Positions 1-6,992 of a stretch of 12,927 nt of DNA are shown here, in pieces (position 1 is the stretch's first letter; the number at the start of each line of letters is the position of its first letter). Location: the NCBI GenBank assembly GCA_035495815.1, contig DATJFH010000138.1, positions 1 through 12,927 on the forward strand, written 5' to 3'. A program made the translations under genes and the position numbers. The notes below the pieces were generated by a model. The model made no database searches. It saw only the letters and a list, made by a program, of their open reading frames with translations, and was not told where the DNA came from. The DNA comes from DATJFH01 sp035495815 (lineage in GTDB: Bacteria > Acidobacteriota > Terriglobia > Bryobacterales > Bryobacteraceae).

Positions 1-152
1 GAGGCTTCGAAGTTTTTCAACGCCTCTTCGGAGGAACGGCACGGCGTCACCGAGTAGCCAAGCCGGGAAAGGTACTTGGCGGTGAATTTCAACAGCGCGG
101 GGTCGTCGTCCACCACCATGACGCGCGCGCCGGCCGGCGGCTGCGTTACCAC
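1..152 (-). CDS. Response regulator, receiver domain N-terminus (partial, runs off window)
   Basis: This is the first 50 codons of a CheY-like receiver domain; the 3' end lies beyond the left edge of the window. The translation reads VMVVDDDPALLKF followed by a helix (YLSRLGY) and SVTPCRSSEEAL. The Asp cluster at residues 15-17 is the acidic Mg2+-binding group at the end of strand beta1, and the pattern up to SSEEAL matches beta1-alpha1-beta2-alpha2 of this family. The phospho-acceptor Asp and any output domain are outside the window, so the type of regulator (transcriptional, diguanylate cyclase, or part of a hybrid kinase) cannot be told. The chosen start is GTG at 152-150, which overlaps the stop codon of the upstream beta-barrel gene and suggests translational coupling. 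A start at the ATG at 119 would remove part of beta1 and is less likely. No strong ribosome site is visible. Confidence 0.8.
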   Translation of the reverse strand, partial: MVTQPPAGARVMVVDDDPALLKFTAKYLSRLGYSVTPCRSSEEALKNFEA

Positions 153-1567
153 AGGGCTAAGGGCAGCTCGCCCGGGGAAAAAGCGAACCCGACGGTCGCT
201 ACGTAGCTGTTGCGCTTGAACGTCGTGTCATCGATCTGGTAATGCCTGTAGTCGTAGCGCGCGACGAAGTGCAGGGCCCGGGTGAGCAGGTAGGTGAAGC
301 CGGCGCCGCCGGTGAAACCCGAATACGTGCCGAGGGTTTGCGCCAGGCTGCCGAAAGAACTGTAGCCCGCGTTCAATCCCAGGTTCACCTTCCGGATGCC
401 GGTGTAGCTGTAGGAAGCGCCGGCGCTTTCCTGCCGGGATGTCAGGAACAGACCGTTGCCCGGCGTGACTCCCCGGGCATAGTTGAACTCCAGCGAAGAA
501 TACCGGAAGGAGCGCGACAGGGAAGCAGAGATGTTGGGCACCCAGTTGGTGCGGTAGATCACCTCGATGGCGGCCGTTCTGCCGACGATTTCCGCGATTA
601 CCGGGTCGATGGCGACGCGAGTCAGGCCCAGCGTCTCCACCCGCGAGCCGCCCGCCTTGAGCGCCAGCTCCCAGTTGCGGCCGATGCGGTAGGATTGCAC
701 GAACTGGATCGTGTGTATGTCGCTTGCGCCGAATCCCTTGGTGAATTCGAAATGGGTGAAATCGTAGGCGATGCCCGACGTGGCGTGGCGGCTTGTCCGG
801 TAAGCCGTGTCGCCCCGCACGCGGTAGCCGGTAAATCCGTACAGCGCGCTCGAACGTCTCCGGTTGAGGAAGCCGTCGGCCCCCAGGTTGAACGACAGCC
901 TGGCGCTCTTGCGCAAGGTGAGGTCCCCCATGGTGCTGAGATAATGAGTGCGTCCATCGAATATTTCGTTACGGGGCTCGAAACTGAAATTCGGATCGAC
1001 GAGCTGGAAAGCTCCGAACCCTCCGTAGGCTGCGATGCCCCGGTTGGAGATGCCGGCCGACTCTCTCAGGGTAAAGGCGACTCGCCGGGTCGCCTGCTTG
1101 GTGAACAAGAAAGACAACAACTGTTCGGTTCCGTTGTAATAGCTGTTCCTCGAGTAGTGGTTGTAGCTGCCGCGGTAATCCAGCCCGACCTGAACGGTCT
1201 TGAAGCGATGGTAGCCGGAAACCCCCAGTTCGATACTCCCGCCGATGGAGGCGTCGTCCGGTATATCGCCGGCCGAGGTCAGGGATACGGGAGTCAGCCC
1301 GGTGTCGTAGGTGCCGTTGACACCTAGATAAGGACGAAAACGAATGCTGCGCGAGGGCGCGAACAGGCTGGAGCTTCCACCGCGCGACAGAATCGCCGGA
1401 CCGCCGTATTCGGTTTGCGACGCCGGGTCCGGTTCAGTCACTGGCGGCGGCGCTGTAACGGGGGCCGGCGGCGGCGCTGTAACGGGGGCCGGCTGCGGCG
1501 CTTCCGGTTGTTGAGCGAGCAAAGGCCAGACCAGAAAAAAAACGATGCAGGAGTCCCGAAGTATCAA
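146..1567 (-). CDS. Outer-membrane beta-barrel protein with proline-rich N-terminal linker
   Basis: The predicted protein has 473 residues from a TTG start at 1567-1565. The frame is open further upstream, but only this start is preceded by a ribosome site (AGGGG, 5 bases away) and gives a signal peptide (MILRDSCIVFFLVWPLLA followed by QQ). A proline-rich linker of about 30 residues follows, with an eight-residue unit (APVTAPPP) present twice. The rest consists of alternating hydrophobic/polar strands rich in aromatic residues and glycine, and the protein ends in Trp, as expected for a barrel folded by the BAM machinery. No family-specific catalytic motif is visible. Similar barrels occur in acidobacterial genomes near exopolysaccharide or two-component genes (established in general terms; the link here is inferred). 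The next gene is a response regulator that starts within its stop codon. The function is unknown: porin-like, export-related or structural roles are all possible. Confidence 0.75.
   Translation of the reverse strand: MILRDSCIVFFLVWPLLAQQPEAPQPAPVTAPPPAPVTAPPPVTEPDPASQTEYGGPAILSRGGSSSLFAPSRSIRFRPYLGVNGTYDTGLTPVSLTSAGDIPDDASIGGSIELGVSGYHRFKTVQVGLDYRGSYNHYSRNSYYNGTEQLLSFLFTKQATRRVAFTLRESAGISNRGIAAYGGFGAFQLVDPNFSFEPRNEIFDGRTHYLSTMGDLTLRKSARLSFNLGADGFLNRRRSSALYGFTGYRVRGDTAYRTSRHATSGIAYDFTHFEFTKGFGASDIHTIQFVQSYRIGRNWELALKAGGSRVETLGLTRVAIDPVIAEIVGRTAAIEVIYRTNWVPNISASLSRSFRYSSLEFNYARGVTPGNGLFLTSRQESAGASYSYTGIRKVNLGLNAGYSSFGSLAQTLGTYSGFTGGAGFTYLLTRALHFVARYDYRHYQIDDTTFKRNSYVATVGFAFSPGELPLALW
1443..1493. 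repeat. 24-base tandem repeat, about 2.1 copies, coding for Pro-rich linker
   Basis: Bases 1443-1466 are repeated exactly at 1467-1490 and the match runs three bases further. In the barrel gene the unit encodes eight residues (APVTAPPP read twice). An in-frame repeat like this probably arose by slippage and changes the length of the linker after the signal peptide without shifting the frame. Confidence 0.85.
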
Positions 1568-1572
1568 AATTT

Positions 1573-1577
1573 CCCCT
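1573..1577 (-). promoter_or_regulatory. Ribosome binding site deciding the TTG start of the beta-barrel gene
   Basis: On the minus strand AGGGG stands 5 bases before TTG at 1567-1565. The frame upstream of this point contains no signal peptide and would overlap the divergent gene, so this site favours the TTG start over the longer reading. Confidence 0.55.
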
Positions 1578-1591
1578 AGTGTTGCAACCCT

Positions 1592-1619
1592 CGTATAGTA
1601 GCTTGCCGGGCGCAGCCAA
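1592..1619 (-). promoter_or_regulatory. Candidate sigma70-type promoter for the beta-barrel gene
   Basis: On the minus strand, TTGGCT (1619-1614) and TATACG (1597-1592) are separated by 16 bases, placing transcription start roughly 15-20 bases before the TTG codon. It lies in the 116-base divergent gap between the barrel gene and the DUF4139 gene. Match quality is moderate. I see no equally good promoter for the plus-strand gene in the gap. Confidence 0.3.
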
Positions 1620-1683
1620 GCTTCAATATGGATATCTTCCAAAGTGTGACGCGAGGTTGCCGGTTGTGTCAAGCTCAAGACAT

Positions 1684-3663
1684 ATGACCAGGACCCTTTC
1701 CACATTGGGGGCCATGATTTGGGCCGCCGGGGCGGCGTTTGCAGCGAAACTGCCGGTGCGGCAAGTGGTGCTCTACAAACATGGAGTCGGTTATTTCGAG
1801 CGCTCCGGGCAGCTCGGCGCGGGAGAATCGGCGCGGCTGGATTTCAAAGCGGCGGAGATGAACGACGTCCTGAAGTCGCTGACCGTCGAGGAGAAGGGTG
1901 GCGGCAAGATATCCGGTTTGCGATACGATTCGAGCGAGCCGCTGACGAAGCGGCTGTCCGAATTTCCGTTTCAGCTCGGCCCGCAGCAGGCGTTGAGCGC
2001 CGTGCTGGATCAGCTGAAGGGGGCACGGGTCGAGCTGCAATCGGGGACGCAGACGACCGCCGGCGCCATCGTGGGAGGACGGCTCATCCCCGGGGACGAC
2101 AAGCGGCCGCAGCAGGAACAGGTCACGCTGCTGCTGGATTCGGGGGACCTGCGCAACGTCGATCTGACAGCGGTCGCCGGCGTGCGGTTCACCGATCCCA
2201 AACTCCAATTGCAGTTCAAGGATTACCTGGCAACGCTGGTGAACTCGCGCTCGAAGGAGAAGCGGAGCGTCTACATCGATTCCACCGACAGCAAGGCCCG
2301 GCAGCTGGTCGCCAGCTACATGATTCCGACGCCCGTCTGGAAATCCAGCTACCGGCTCATTTTCGACGCCGCAGCCGAGCCCACGCTGGAAGGCTGGGCG
2401 ATCGTCGACAACACCACCGGAGAGGACTGGACGAACGTGCGGCTGGCGCTCGTCTCGGGCCGCCCGATCTCGTTCATCAGCCTGCTTTACGAGCCGCGCT
2501 ACGTACAGCGGGTGGTGGCGGAGCTACCCCAGGACCGCGCGCAGCATCCGGTGATCCACGCCGGTCAGATCGAGGGCAAGGAAGAGTCCGGTCCCCGGGA
2601 CGTGATGGCGAGGAAGAGCATGGCCATGTCCGCACCGGCCCCGATGGCGGCCGCGGAGCGCAGTTCGGCGCAAAGCTCCATCGCGCAGGCCGCCGCCACC
2701 CGCGAGCTGGGCGACCTGTTCGAATACCGGATCCCGACGCCCGTCACGGTGCGCAAGAGCGAGTCCGCGATGCTGCCGTTCCTGCAGCAGAAGATCGGCG
2801 CGCGCAAACTGCTGGTCTACTCGGACCACAGCTCGCAGCATCCGGCCAATGCCGCCGAGCTGGCGAATGTCACCGGGAAGACCCTCGACGGCGGTCCGAT
2901 CACCGTTTTCGACGGCGGCGCCTATGGGGGCGAAGCGCTGGTCGAAACACTCAAAGCCGGCGAAAAGCGGCTGATCAGCTACGCCGTCGATCTGGGTACG
3001 CGGATCACCACGCAATTCGACTCGCGAGGCGACCTGGTGCGGGAAGTCCATTTCCGGCGCGGAGTGCTCAGCGCGCGAACGGCGGCGGTCGAGACCAGAA
3101 CGTACACGATACGGAATGTGGACCAGAAGGCCAAAACGCTGATCATCGAGCATCCGGCGCGTCCCGGCTACAAGCTCCTCGACAGGAAGCCCTCGGAGAC
3201 CACCGCGTCGGCCTACCGGTTCGAAGTGAAGCTCGGGCCGGGAGTGACGGAGAAGTTCGCGGTCACCGAAGAGCGCGTCTACGAGAACACTTTTGCCGTC
3301 ACCAGCCTGACGCCGGACCTGATCGCGTCCTGGAGCCGGAATAAGGCGCTCTCCGACGCGGCGCGAAAGCAGCTCGAGCAGGCGCTGAGTATCAAGAGCC
3401 GGATTGCCGCCGCCGAGTCCGACATCCGGCGCACGGATGCCGACATCACCGCCGTCATACGGGACCAGGAGCGGCTGCGGCAGAACATCGGCAGCTTGAA
3501 CCAGGTCAGCGGACAGCAGCAGCAGGTGCTGACCTACGCCCGCCAGCTTGCCGAACAGGAAGGAAAGCTGGCCGGGCTGCGGGACCGGGCCGCTGAATTG
3601 CAGCGCAATCGCGCGGCCCTCGAAGCCGAGCTCAACGCGGCTCTCGAGAAGATGGAGTTTTGA
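1684..3663 (+). CDS. Exported DUF4139-domain protein with C-terminal coiled coil
   Basis: The predicted protein has 659 residues from the ATG at 1684. The frame is open further back, but this ATG gives the signal peptide (residues 1-20, ending AAGAAFA before AKLP). Residues 23-180 begin with VRQVVLYKHGVGYFERSG, typical of bacterial DUF4139 proteins. The DUF4139 core covers about 205-545, with YMIPTPVWKSSYRL (212-225) and the conserved stretch LEGWAIVDNTTGEDW at 235-249. An Ala/Met-rich, probably disordered insert lies at about 305-340. Residues 555-657 are charged, heptad-like and rich in Gln, Glu and Arg, so a coiled coil is likely. The family's molecular role is unknown; relatives include eukaryotic mucoidy-inhibitor-A-like proteins. 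It should be periplasmic or surface-exposed. No good ribosome site precedes the ATG, so the start is the least certain point. It appears to form its own transcription unit, with an inverted repeat downstream. Confidence 0.82.
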   Translation: MTRTLSTLGAMIWAAGAAFAAKLPVRQVVLYKHGVGYFERSGQLGAGESARLDFKAAEMNDVLKSLTVEEKGGGKISGLRYDSSEPLTKRLSEFPFQLGPQQALSAVLDQLKGARVELQSGTQTTAGAIVGGRLIPGDDKRPQQEQVTLLLDSGDLRNVDLTAVAGVRFTDPKLQLQFKDYLATLVNSRSKEKRSVYIDSTDSKARQLVASYMIPTPVWKSSYRLIFDAAAEPTLEGWAIVDNTTGEDWTNVRLALVSGRPISFISLLYEPRYVQRVVAELPQDRAQHPVIHAGQIEGKEESGPRDVMARKSMAMSAPAPMAAAERSSAQSSIAQAAATRELGDLFEYRIPTPVTVRKSESAMLPFLQQKIGARKLLVYSDHSSQHPANAAELANVTGKTLDGGPITVFDGGAYGGEALVETLKAGEKRLISYAVDLGTRITTQFDSRGDLVREVHFRRGVLSARTAAVETRTYTIRNVDQKAKTLIIEHPARPGYKLLDRKPSETTASAYRFEVKLGPGVTEKFAVTEERVYENTFAVTSLTPDLIASWSRNKALSDAARKQLEQALSIKSRIAAAESDIRRTDADITAVIRDQERLRQNIGSLNQVSGQQQQVLTYARQLAEQEGKLAGLRDRAAELQRNRAALEAELNAALEKMEF

Positions 3664-3680
3664 GCCGACGCCGGCGCGCG

Positions 3681-3722
3681 GCCGGCCACCGCGCTGCTGC
3701 TGGGTGGCGGTGAAGGGCCGGC
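3681..3722 (+). terminator. Inverted repeat, possible terminator after the DUF4139 gene
   Basis: GCCGGCCACCGC (3681-3692) can pair with GCGGTG (3707-3712) and GCCGGC (3717-3722), with a 4-base bulge (AAGG) and a 14-base loop. It begins 18 bases after the stop codon. Only a short T run (CTTT at 3727-3730) follows, so intrinsic termination would be weak. It lies just upstream of the yebC promoter. Confidence 0.4.
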
Positions 3723-3751
3723 TCGGCTTTCCGCCGGACCAAGCGGGACAG

Positions 3752-3781
3752 TTGAGCCCAAGCGACTGATTTTGTTATCCT
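3752..3781 (+). promoter_or_regulatory. Probable promoter of the yebC-ruvC operon
   Basis: TTGAGC (3752-3757) and TATCCT (3776-3781) are 18 bases apart, giving a leader of roughly 35-40 bases before the yebC ATG. Four of six bases match the consensus in each hexamer. It follows the inverted repeat at 3681-3722, as expected for the first promoter of a new transcription unit. Confidence 0.42.
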
Positions 3782-3815
3782 GACTTATTGGCTGGCTAGT
3801 TCTGCTCCTACCCTT

Positions 3816-3821
3816 AAGAGG
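3816..3821 (+). promoter_or_regulatory. Ribosome binding site of yebC
   Basis: AAGAGG sits 5 bases before the ATG at 3827 and confirms the start, which also gives the canonical MSGHSKWATIKHKK N-terminus. Confidence 0.7.
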
Positions 3822-3826
3822 TTCCA

Positions 3827-4570
3827 ATGTCAGGTCATTCCAAGTGGGCGACAATCAAACACAAGAAAGCCGCCCTTGACGCAAAGCGCGGGAAGAGTTT
3901 CACGCGCCTCATAAAAGAGATCATGATCGCCGCCCGCAACGGCGGCGACCCGGATATGAATCCCCGCCTGCGGACCGCGATCACGGCCGCCAAGGCGGTC
4001 AGTATGCCTTCCGACAACATCAAGAAGGCCATCATGCGGGGCACCGGCGAGCTCGAAGGCGGCCAGATCGAAGAGGTCATGTTCGAAGGCTACGGTCCGG
4101 GCGGCGCGGCGGTGCTGGTAATGGTCGCCACCGACAACCGTAACCGCACGGTGAGCGAGATCCGCCACATGTTCTCCAAGAACGGCGGCAATCTGGGCGA
4201 GCAGGGCAGCGTCGCCTGGATGTTCGAGCGCAAGAGCCAGATCCAGATACCGCGGGAAAAGGCAGGCGAGGACCAGCTCATGGGGATCGTGCTCGACGCG
4301 GGCGCCGACGACCTGCGGGACGAAGGAGAGTCCTGGACCGTCTTATCTCCCCCGGAAGCGCACGACGCGGTTTTGCAGGCCCTGAGCAAAGCCGGAATCG
4401 AGACTTCGTCGGCGGAGATCGCCATGGTTCCGAAGAACCTGCTCCGCGTCGAAGGCAAGAACGCGGCCGCCATGCTGCGTCTGAGCGAAGCGCTGGAGGA
4501 GCATGACGACGTGCAGAACGTCTACTCCAACTTCGACGTGGACGAAAAGGAGATGGAGGCGCTAGCCTAG
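3827..4570 (+). CDS. yebC: YebC/PmpR family protein (TACO1-like)
   Basis: The protein is 247 residues, the normal length for the family. It opens with MSGHSKWATIKHKKAALDAKRGK, the near-invariant family N-terminus. It also carries NPRLRTAI (45-52), MPSDNIKKAI, the FEGYGPGGAA signature, NRNRTVSEIRH and FSKNGGNLGEQGSV. The C-terminal part keeps the expected AEIAMVPKN and the closing DVQNVYSNFDVDEKEME. Members were long annotated as transcriptional regulators (PmpR, YebC). The mitochondrial relative TACO1 and more recent bacterial work point to a translation role, especially at proline stretches. It is cytoplasmic. It has its own promoter and ribosome site and leads the operon; ruvC follows after 78 bases, and yebC-ruvC is a widespread gene order. 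Nothing unusual is seen in the sequence. Confidence 0.97.
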   Translation: MSGHSKWATIKHKKAALDAKRGKSFTRLIKEIMIAARNGGDPDMNPRLRTAITAAKAVSMPSDNIKKAIMRGTGELEGGQIEEVMFEGYGPGGAAVLVMVATDNRNRTVSEIRHMFSKNGGNLGEQGSVAWMFERKSQIQIPREKAGEDQLMGIVLDAGADDLRDEGESWTVLSPPEAHDAVLQALSKAGIETSSAEIAMVPKNLLRVEGKNAAAMLRLSEALEEHDDVQNVYSNFDVDEKEMEALA

Positions 4571-4647
4571 TGACGGGCGGCGCTTCTCACGAGGCCTTCC
4601 GTCCCGACGCTCCGGCGGGCGGCACTGCCCCGGCGCAGCGAACCTGA
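4570..4647 (+). other. Possible 25-codon small ORF bridging yebC and ruvC
   Basis: A GTG at 4570 overlaps the last base of the yebC stop codon. The frame it opens stays open for 25 codons, ending in TGA at 4645-4647, one base before the ruvC ATG. The peptide would begin MTGGASHEAF and is rich in Ala, Gly and Pro. The exact fit into the spacer suggests a translational bridge (leader-type coupling) for ruvC, which has no good ribosome site of its own. In GC-rich DNA a frame of this length is easily accidental, and I have no evidence for the peptide. Confidence 0.2.
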
Positions 4648-4648
4648 T

Positions 4649-5149
4649 ATGCGCGTGCTCGGCATCGATTGCGGCGTGGAACGAACCGGCTACGGCGTCA
4701 TCGAAAGCGACGGCCGGACGCACCGGCTGCTGGCGGCGGGCGTGATCCGCACCTCACCGCGTGACGCGCTCGAAGCGCGCCTGCTTTGCATCGCCCAGGG
4801 CCTGCGCGGCGTCATCACCAGCCATACGCCGGCTGCCGCGGCGGTCGAAGAAGTCTTTCACGCCGTGAATGTGAAGACGGCCCTCAAGCTGGCGCACGTG
4901 CGCGGCATCGCCCTCCTGACAGCGGCCGAAGCCGGGCTCGAGATGGGCGAATATTCGCCCCTCGAGGTGAAGAGCAGCGTGGTCGGCTACGGGCGCGCGG
5001 ACAAAAGCCAGGTGCAGCTCATGGTGCGCTCGCTGCTGGGACTCGATCAGATCATCGAATCGAACGACGCCTGTGACGCTGTCGCGGTGGCCATCTGCCA
5101 TGCCAATCATCAGTCCACGGCGCGGCGTCTGGCAAAGGCGGTATCGTGA
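4649..5149 (+). CDS. ruvC: Crossover junction endodeoxyribonuclease RuvC
   Basis: RuvC is the Holliday-junction resolvase that cuts junctions processed by RuvAB. The 166-residue length is normal. The RNase H-like fold is clear from MRVLGIDCGVERTGYGVI, with catalytic Asp7, Glu67 (in VEEVFHAVN), Asp140 and Asp143 (in SNDACDAVAVAICHA) all present. The HVRGIALL helix and the PLEVKSSVVGYGRADKSQVQ stretch are also typical. It acts in the cytoplasm in recombinational repair. It follows yebC as in many bacteria, but ruvA and ruvB are not downstream. Its stop overlaps the GTG start of the next gene by four bases, so it is co-translated with an unrelated secreted protein. No strong ribosome site precedes the ATG; coupling from upstream is possible. 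Confidence 0.97.
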   Translation: MRVLGIDCGVERTGYGVIESDGRTHRLLAAGVIRTSPRDALEARLLCIAQGLRGVITSHTPAAAAVEEVFHAVNVKTALKLAHVRGIALLTAAEAGLEMGEYSPLEVKSSVVGYGRADKSQVQLMVRSLLGLDQIIESNDACDAVAVAICHANHQSTARRLAKAVS

Positions 5150-5754
5150 GGAGCCTGCTGCTGCTTCTGGCGTGCGCCACGCTCAGCGCTGGCGAGGGAA
5201 GGCTCTTTTTTTCAAAATCGTTCCCCGGCAGCGCGCCGGCTTTCGTCGCCATCACGGTGGAGCCGGGGGGCGCTGGAGAATACAAAGAGGCGGTCGATGA
5301 CGAGACTCCCCTGAAATTCCAGCTTCCGGCAGCCGACGCGGCGGAGATGTTCGCGCTCGCCGGCAGGCTGGACTATTTCAAGCGTCCCCTGGAATCGCCG
5401 TTGAAGGTGGCCCAGATGGGGATGAAGACCTTCCGTTTCGAGGAAGGCGCCAACAAAAACGAAGTCAAATTCAATTTCTCCGAAGATCCGGACGCGCGCG
5501 CGCTGACGGACTGGTTCGAGCGCATCTCGGAGACGGCGCAGAGCTACTTTGCCCTCGAGCGCGCCGTGAAGTACGACAAGCTGGGGGTGCAAAAGGCGCT
5601 GCTGCAGTTCGAGACAGCCATCGACCGCAAGCGCGTGATCAACCCCGAGCTGTTTCTGCCGATGCTGGACCGGGTCGCCAAGAACGACAGTTACCTCAAC
5701 ATGGCCCGCAGCCGGGCCGCGAATCTGGCGCAATCGATTCGCGCCGCCAAATGA
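5146..5754 (+). CDS. Secreted protein of unknown function
   Basis: The protein is 202 residues from a GTG start inside the ruvC stop (GTGA overlap). Residues 1-15 (MRSLLLLLACATLSA) form a short signal peptide; the Cys at 10 is not in a clear lipobox. The mature part is charged and shows no motif I recognise. Residues 20-110 look like a beta-rich region (GRLFFSKSFPGS, VKFNFSED). Residues 110-202 look helical (DARALTDWFERISETAQSYFALERAVKYDKLGVQ) and end in an Ala/Arg-rich helix. The helix near 130-160 resembles the kind that mediates protein contacts, but this is only an impression. It overlaps the next gene by four bases (ATGA), so it probably works with the TPR-thioredoxin protein. A periplasmic location is inferred from the signal peptide. 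Confidence 0.8.
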   Translation: MRSLLLLLACATLSAGEGRLFFSKSFPGSAPAFVAITVEPGGAGEYKEAVDDETPLKFQLPAADAAEMFALAGRLDYFKRPLESPLKVAQMGMKTFRFEEGANKNEVKFNFSEDPDARALTDWFERISETAQSYFALERAVKYDKLGVQKALLQFETAIDRKRVINPELFLPMLDRVAKNDSYLNMARSRAANLAQSIRAAK

Positions 5755-6992
5755 AGACTCTTCTCCTAGCGCTGCTGTTCGGCGGCTTGTGTTTTTCCCA
5801 GGAGCTCTCCGAAGCCGAGCAGCGGGACCTCAGCCGGACTCTGGGCGAGGCGGGCTCGAGCCCGATCGAGCTGATTCGCGCCATCGAAGGCCATTTGTCG
5901 AAATACCCAGAATCGCCGAAGCGCGCCGAGCTCGAACGCCTGCTGGCCAAGGGCGCGATGGAAACCCGCGACGACCGCCGGATCATCCTCTACGGCGAGC
6001 GCGCTCTCGAGCGGGAGCAGGACGACCTCCAGCTGCTCGACCGCGTGGCCCGCGCCCTTCTCTCGAGCGACGCCAGGGAGACGTCCGAAAAGGCGTTGAA
6101 ATACTCCCGCCGCTATGAACAGCTGGTCAACGAAATGCGCGCCCGGCCGGCGGAGGGCCGCCGCGGCCAGGGTCAATGGCAGGAAGAGCTCGACCGGGGG
6201 CTGGCGCGGGCGCTGTCTCTCGAAGCGCGCGCGACCGGCAACCTGGGAAAGATCGACGAGGCCGTCGCGCTGGCCAGGAAAGCATATGCGGCGTTCCCAA
6301 CGGGCGAAGCGGCGCGGGAGATCGGCCGCTGGCTGTCGCGGTCCGGCAAGGAAGAGGAGGCGGTCCGCCACATCGCCGACGCCTTCGCCCTCTCCGACCC
6401 CAAGACCAGCGAGGGGGAGCGCGCCGCCGACCGCCGCCGCATGGGCGAGCTCTACTCCAAATTACACGGGTCGGAAAAAGGGTTGGGGGATCTGATTCTC
6501 GAGGCGTACGACCGTACCACGGCGCAGATTGCCGAGCGAAAGCTGAAGCTGATGCAGGCCGACCCGAATACGCAGGCCGCGAAGATTCTCGATTTCACGC
6601 TGTCCGGCCTCGGCGGCGGCAAGCTCAAATTGGCTTCGCTCGAGGGAAAGGCCGTGGTATTCGACTTCTGGGCCACCTGGTGCGGCCCTTGCCGCGCCCA
6701 GCATCCTCTCTACGAAAAGGTCAAGCAGAAATACCGCTTCAACGGCGATGTGGCATTCGTCTCGGTGAATACGGACGAAGACCGGTCCCTGGTTGCGCCC
6801 TTCATCGCGGACCTGAAGTGGAGCCAGGCCATCTACTTCGAGGACGGCCTCGCCCGCAAGCTCGAAATCAATTCCATTCCCACCACCATCGTTCTGAACC
6901 GGCGCGGTGAAATCATCAGCCGCATGAACGGCTTCGTGCCGGACCGGTTTGTCGACATGCTTTCGGAGCGCATCGAGGAGGCGCTGAAATGA
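5751..6992 (+). CDS. Exported TPR-containing thioredoxin-fold (TlpA-like) protein
   Basis: The protein has 413 residues. A signal peptide covers residues 1-16 (MKTLLLALLFGGLCFS). Residues 20-265 are helical and TPR-like, with paired amphipathic helices such as KIDEAVALARKAYAAFP (167-183) and KEEEAVRHIADAFAL (200-214). Residues 277-413 are a TlpA/ResA-type thioredoxin domain: LDFTLSGLGGGKLKLASLEGK split across the entry strand, then VVFDFWATWCGPCRAQHPL with redox Cys311 and Cys314, and cis-Pro377 in SIPTTIVLN. It would act in the periplasm as a thiol-disulfide reductase or redox-linked chaperone, with the helical part as partner-binding module; the substrate is unknown. Both ends overlap neighbours by four bases (ATGA), so it is coupled to the unknown secreted protein and to the metallo-beta-lactamase. 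A reductase role would need a membrane electron donor (such as a CcdA/DsbD protein), which is not in the window. Confidence 0.88.
   Translation: MKTLLLALLFGGLCFSQELSEAEQRDLSRTLGEAGSSPIELIRAIEGHLSKYPESPKRAELERLLAKGAMETRDDRRIILYGERALEREQDDLQLLDRVARALLSSDARETSEKALKYSRRYEQLVNEMRARPAEGRRGQGQWQEELDRGLARALSLEARATGNLGKIDEAVALARKAYAAFPTGEAAREIGRWLSRSGKEEEAVRHIADAFALSDPKTSEGERAADRRRMGELYSKLHGSEKGLGDLILEAYDRTTAQIAERKLKLMQADPNTQAAKILDFTLSGLGGGKLKLASLEGKAVVFDFWATWCGPCRAQHPLYEKVKQKYRFNGDVAFVSVNTDEDRSLVAPFIADLKWSQAIYFEDGLARKLEINSIPTTIVLNRRGEIISRMNGFVPDRFVDMLSERIEEALK

Noticed and set aside
242..1327. 361-codon open frame on the plus strand opposite the beta-barrel gene
   Set aside because: No signal peptide or domain; the minus strand has a signal peptide, barrel strands and a terminal aromatic residue.
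1568..1705. Longer N-terminus of the beta-barrel protein
   Set aside because: The extra 46 residues lack a signal peptide, run into the start of the DUF4139 gene, and would bury the true signal peptide inside the protein.
3664..3751. Possible RNA gene in the gap before yebC
   Set aside because: I found an inverted repeat but no tRNA-like cloverleaf or known riboswitch pattern; the gap is explained by a terminator-like hairpin and a promoter.
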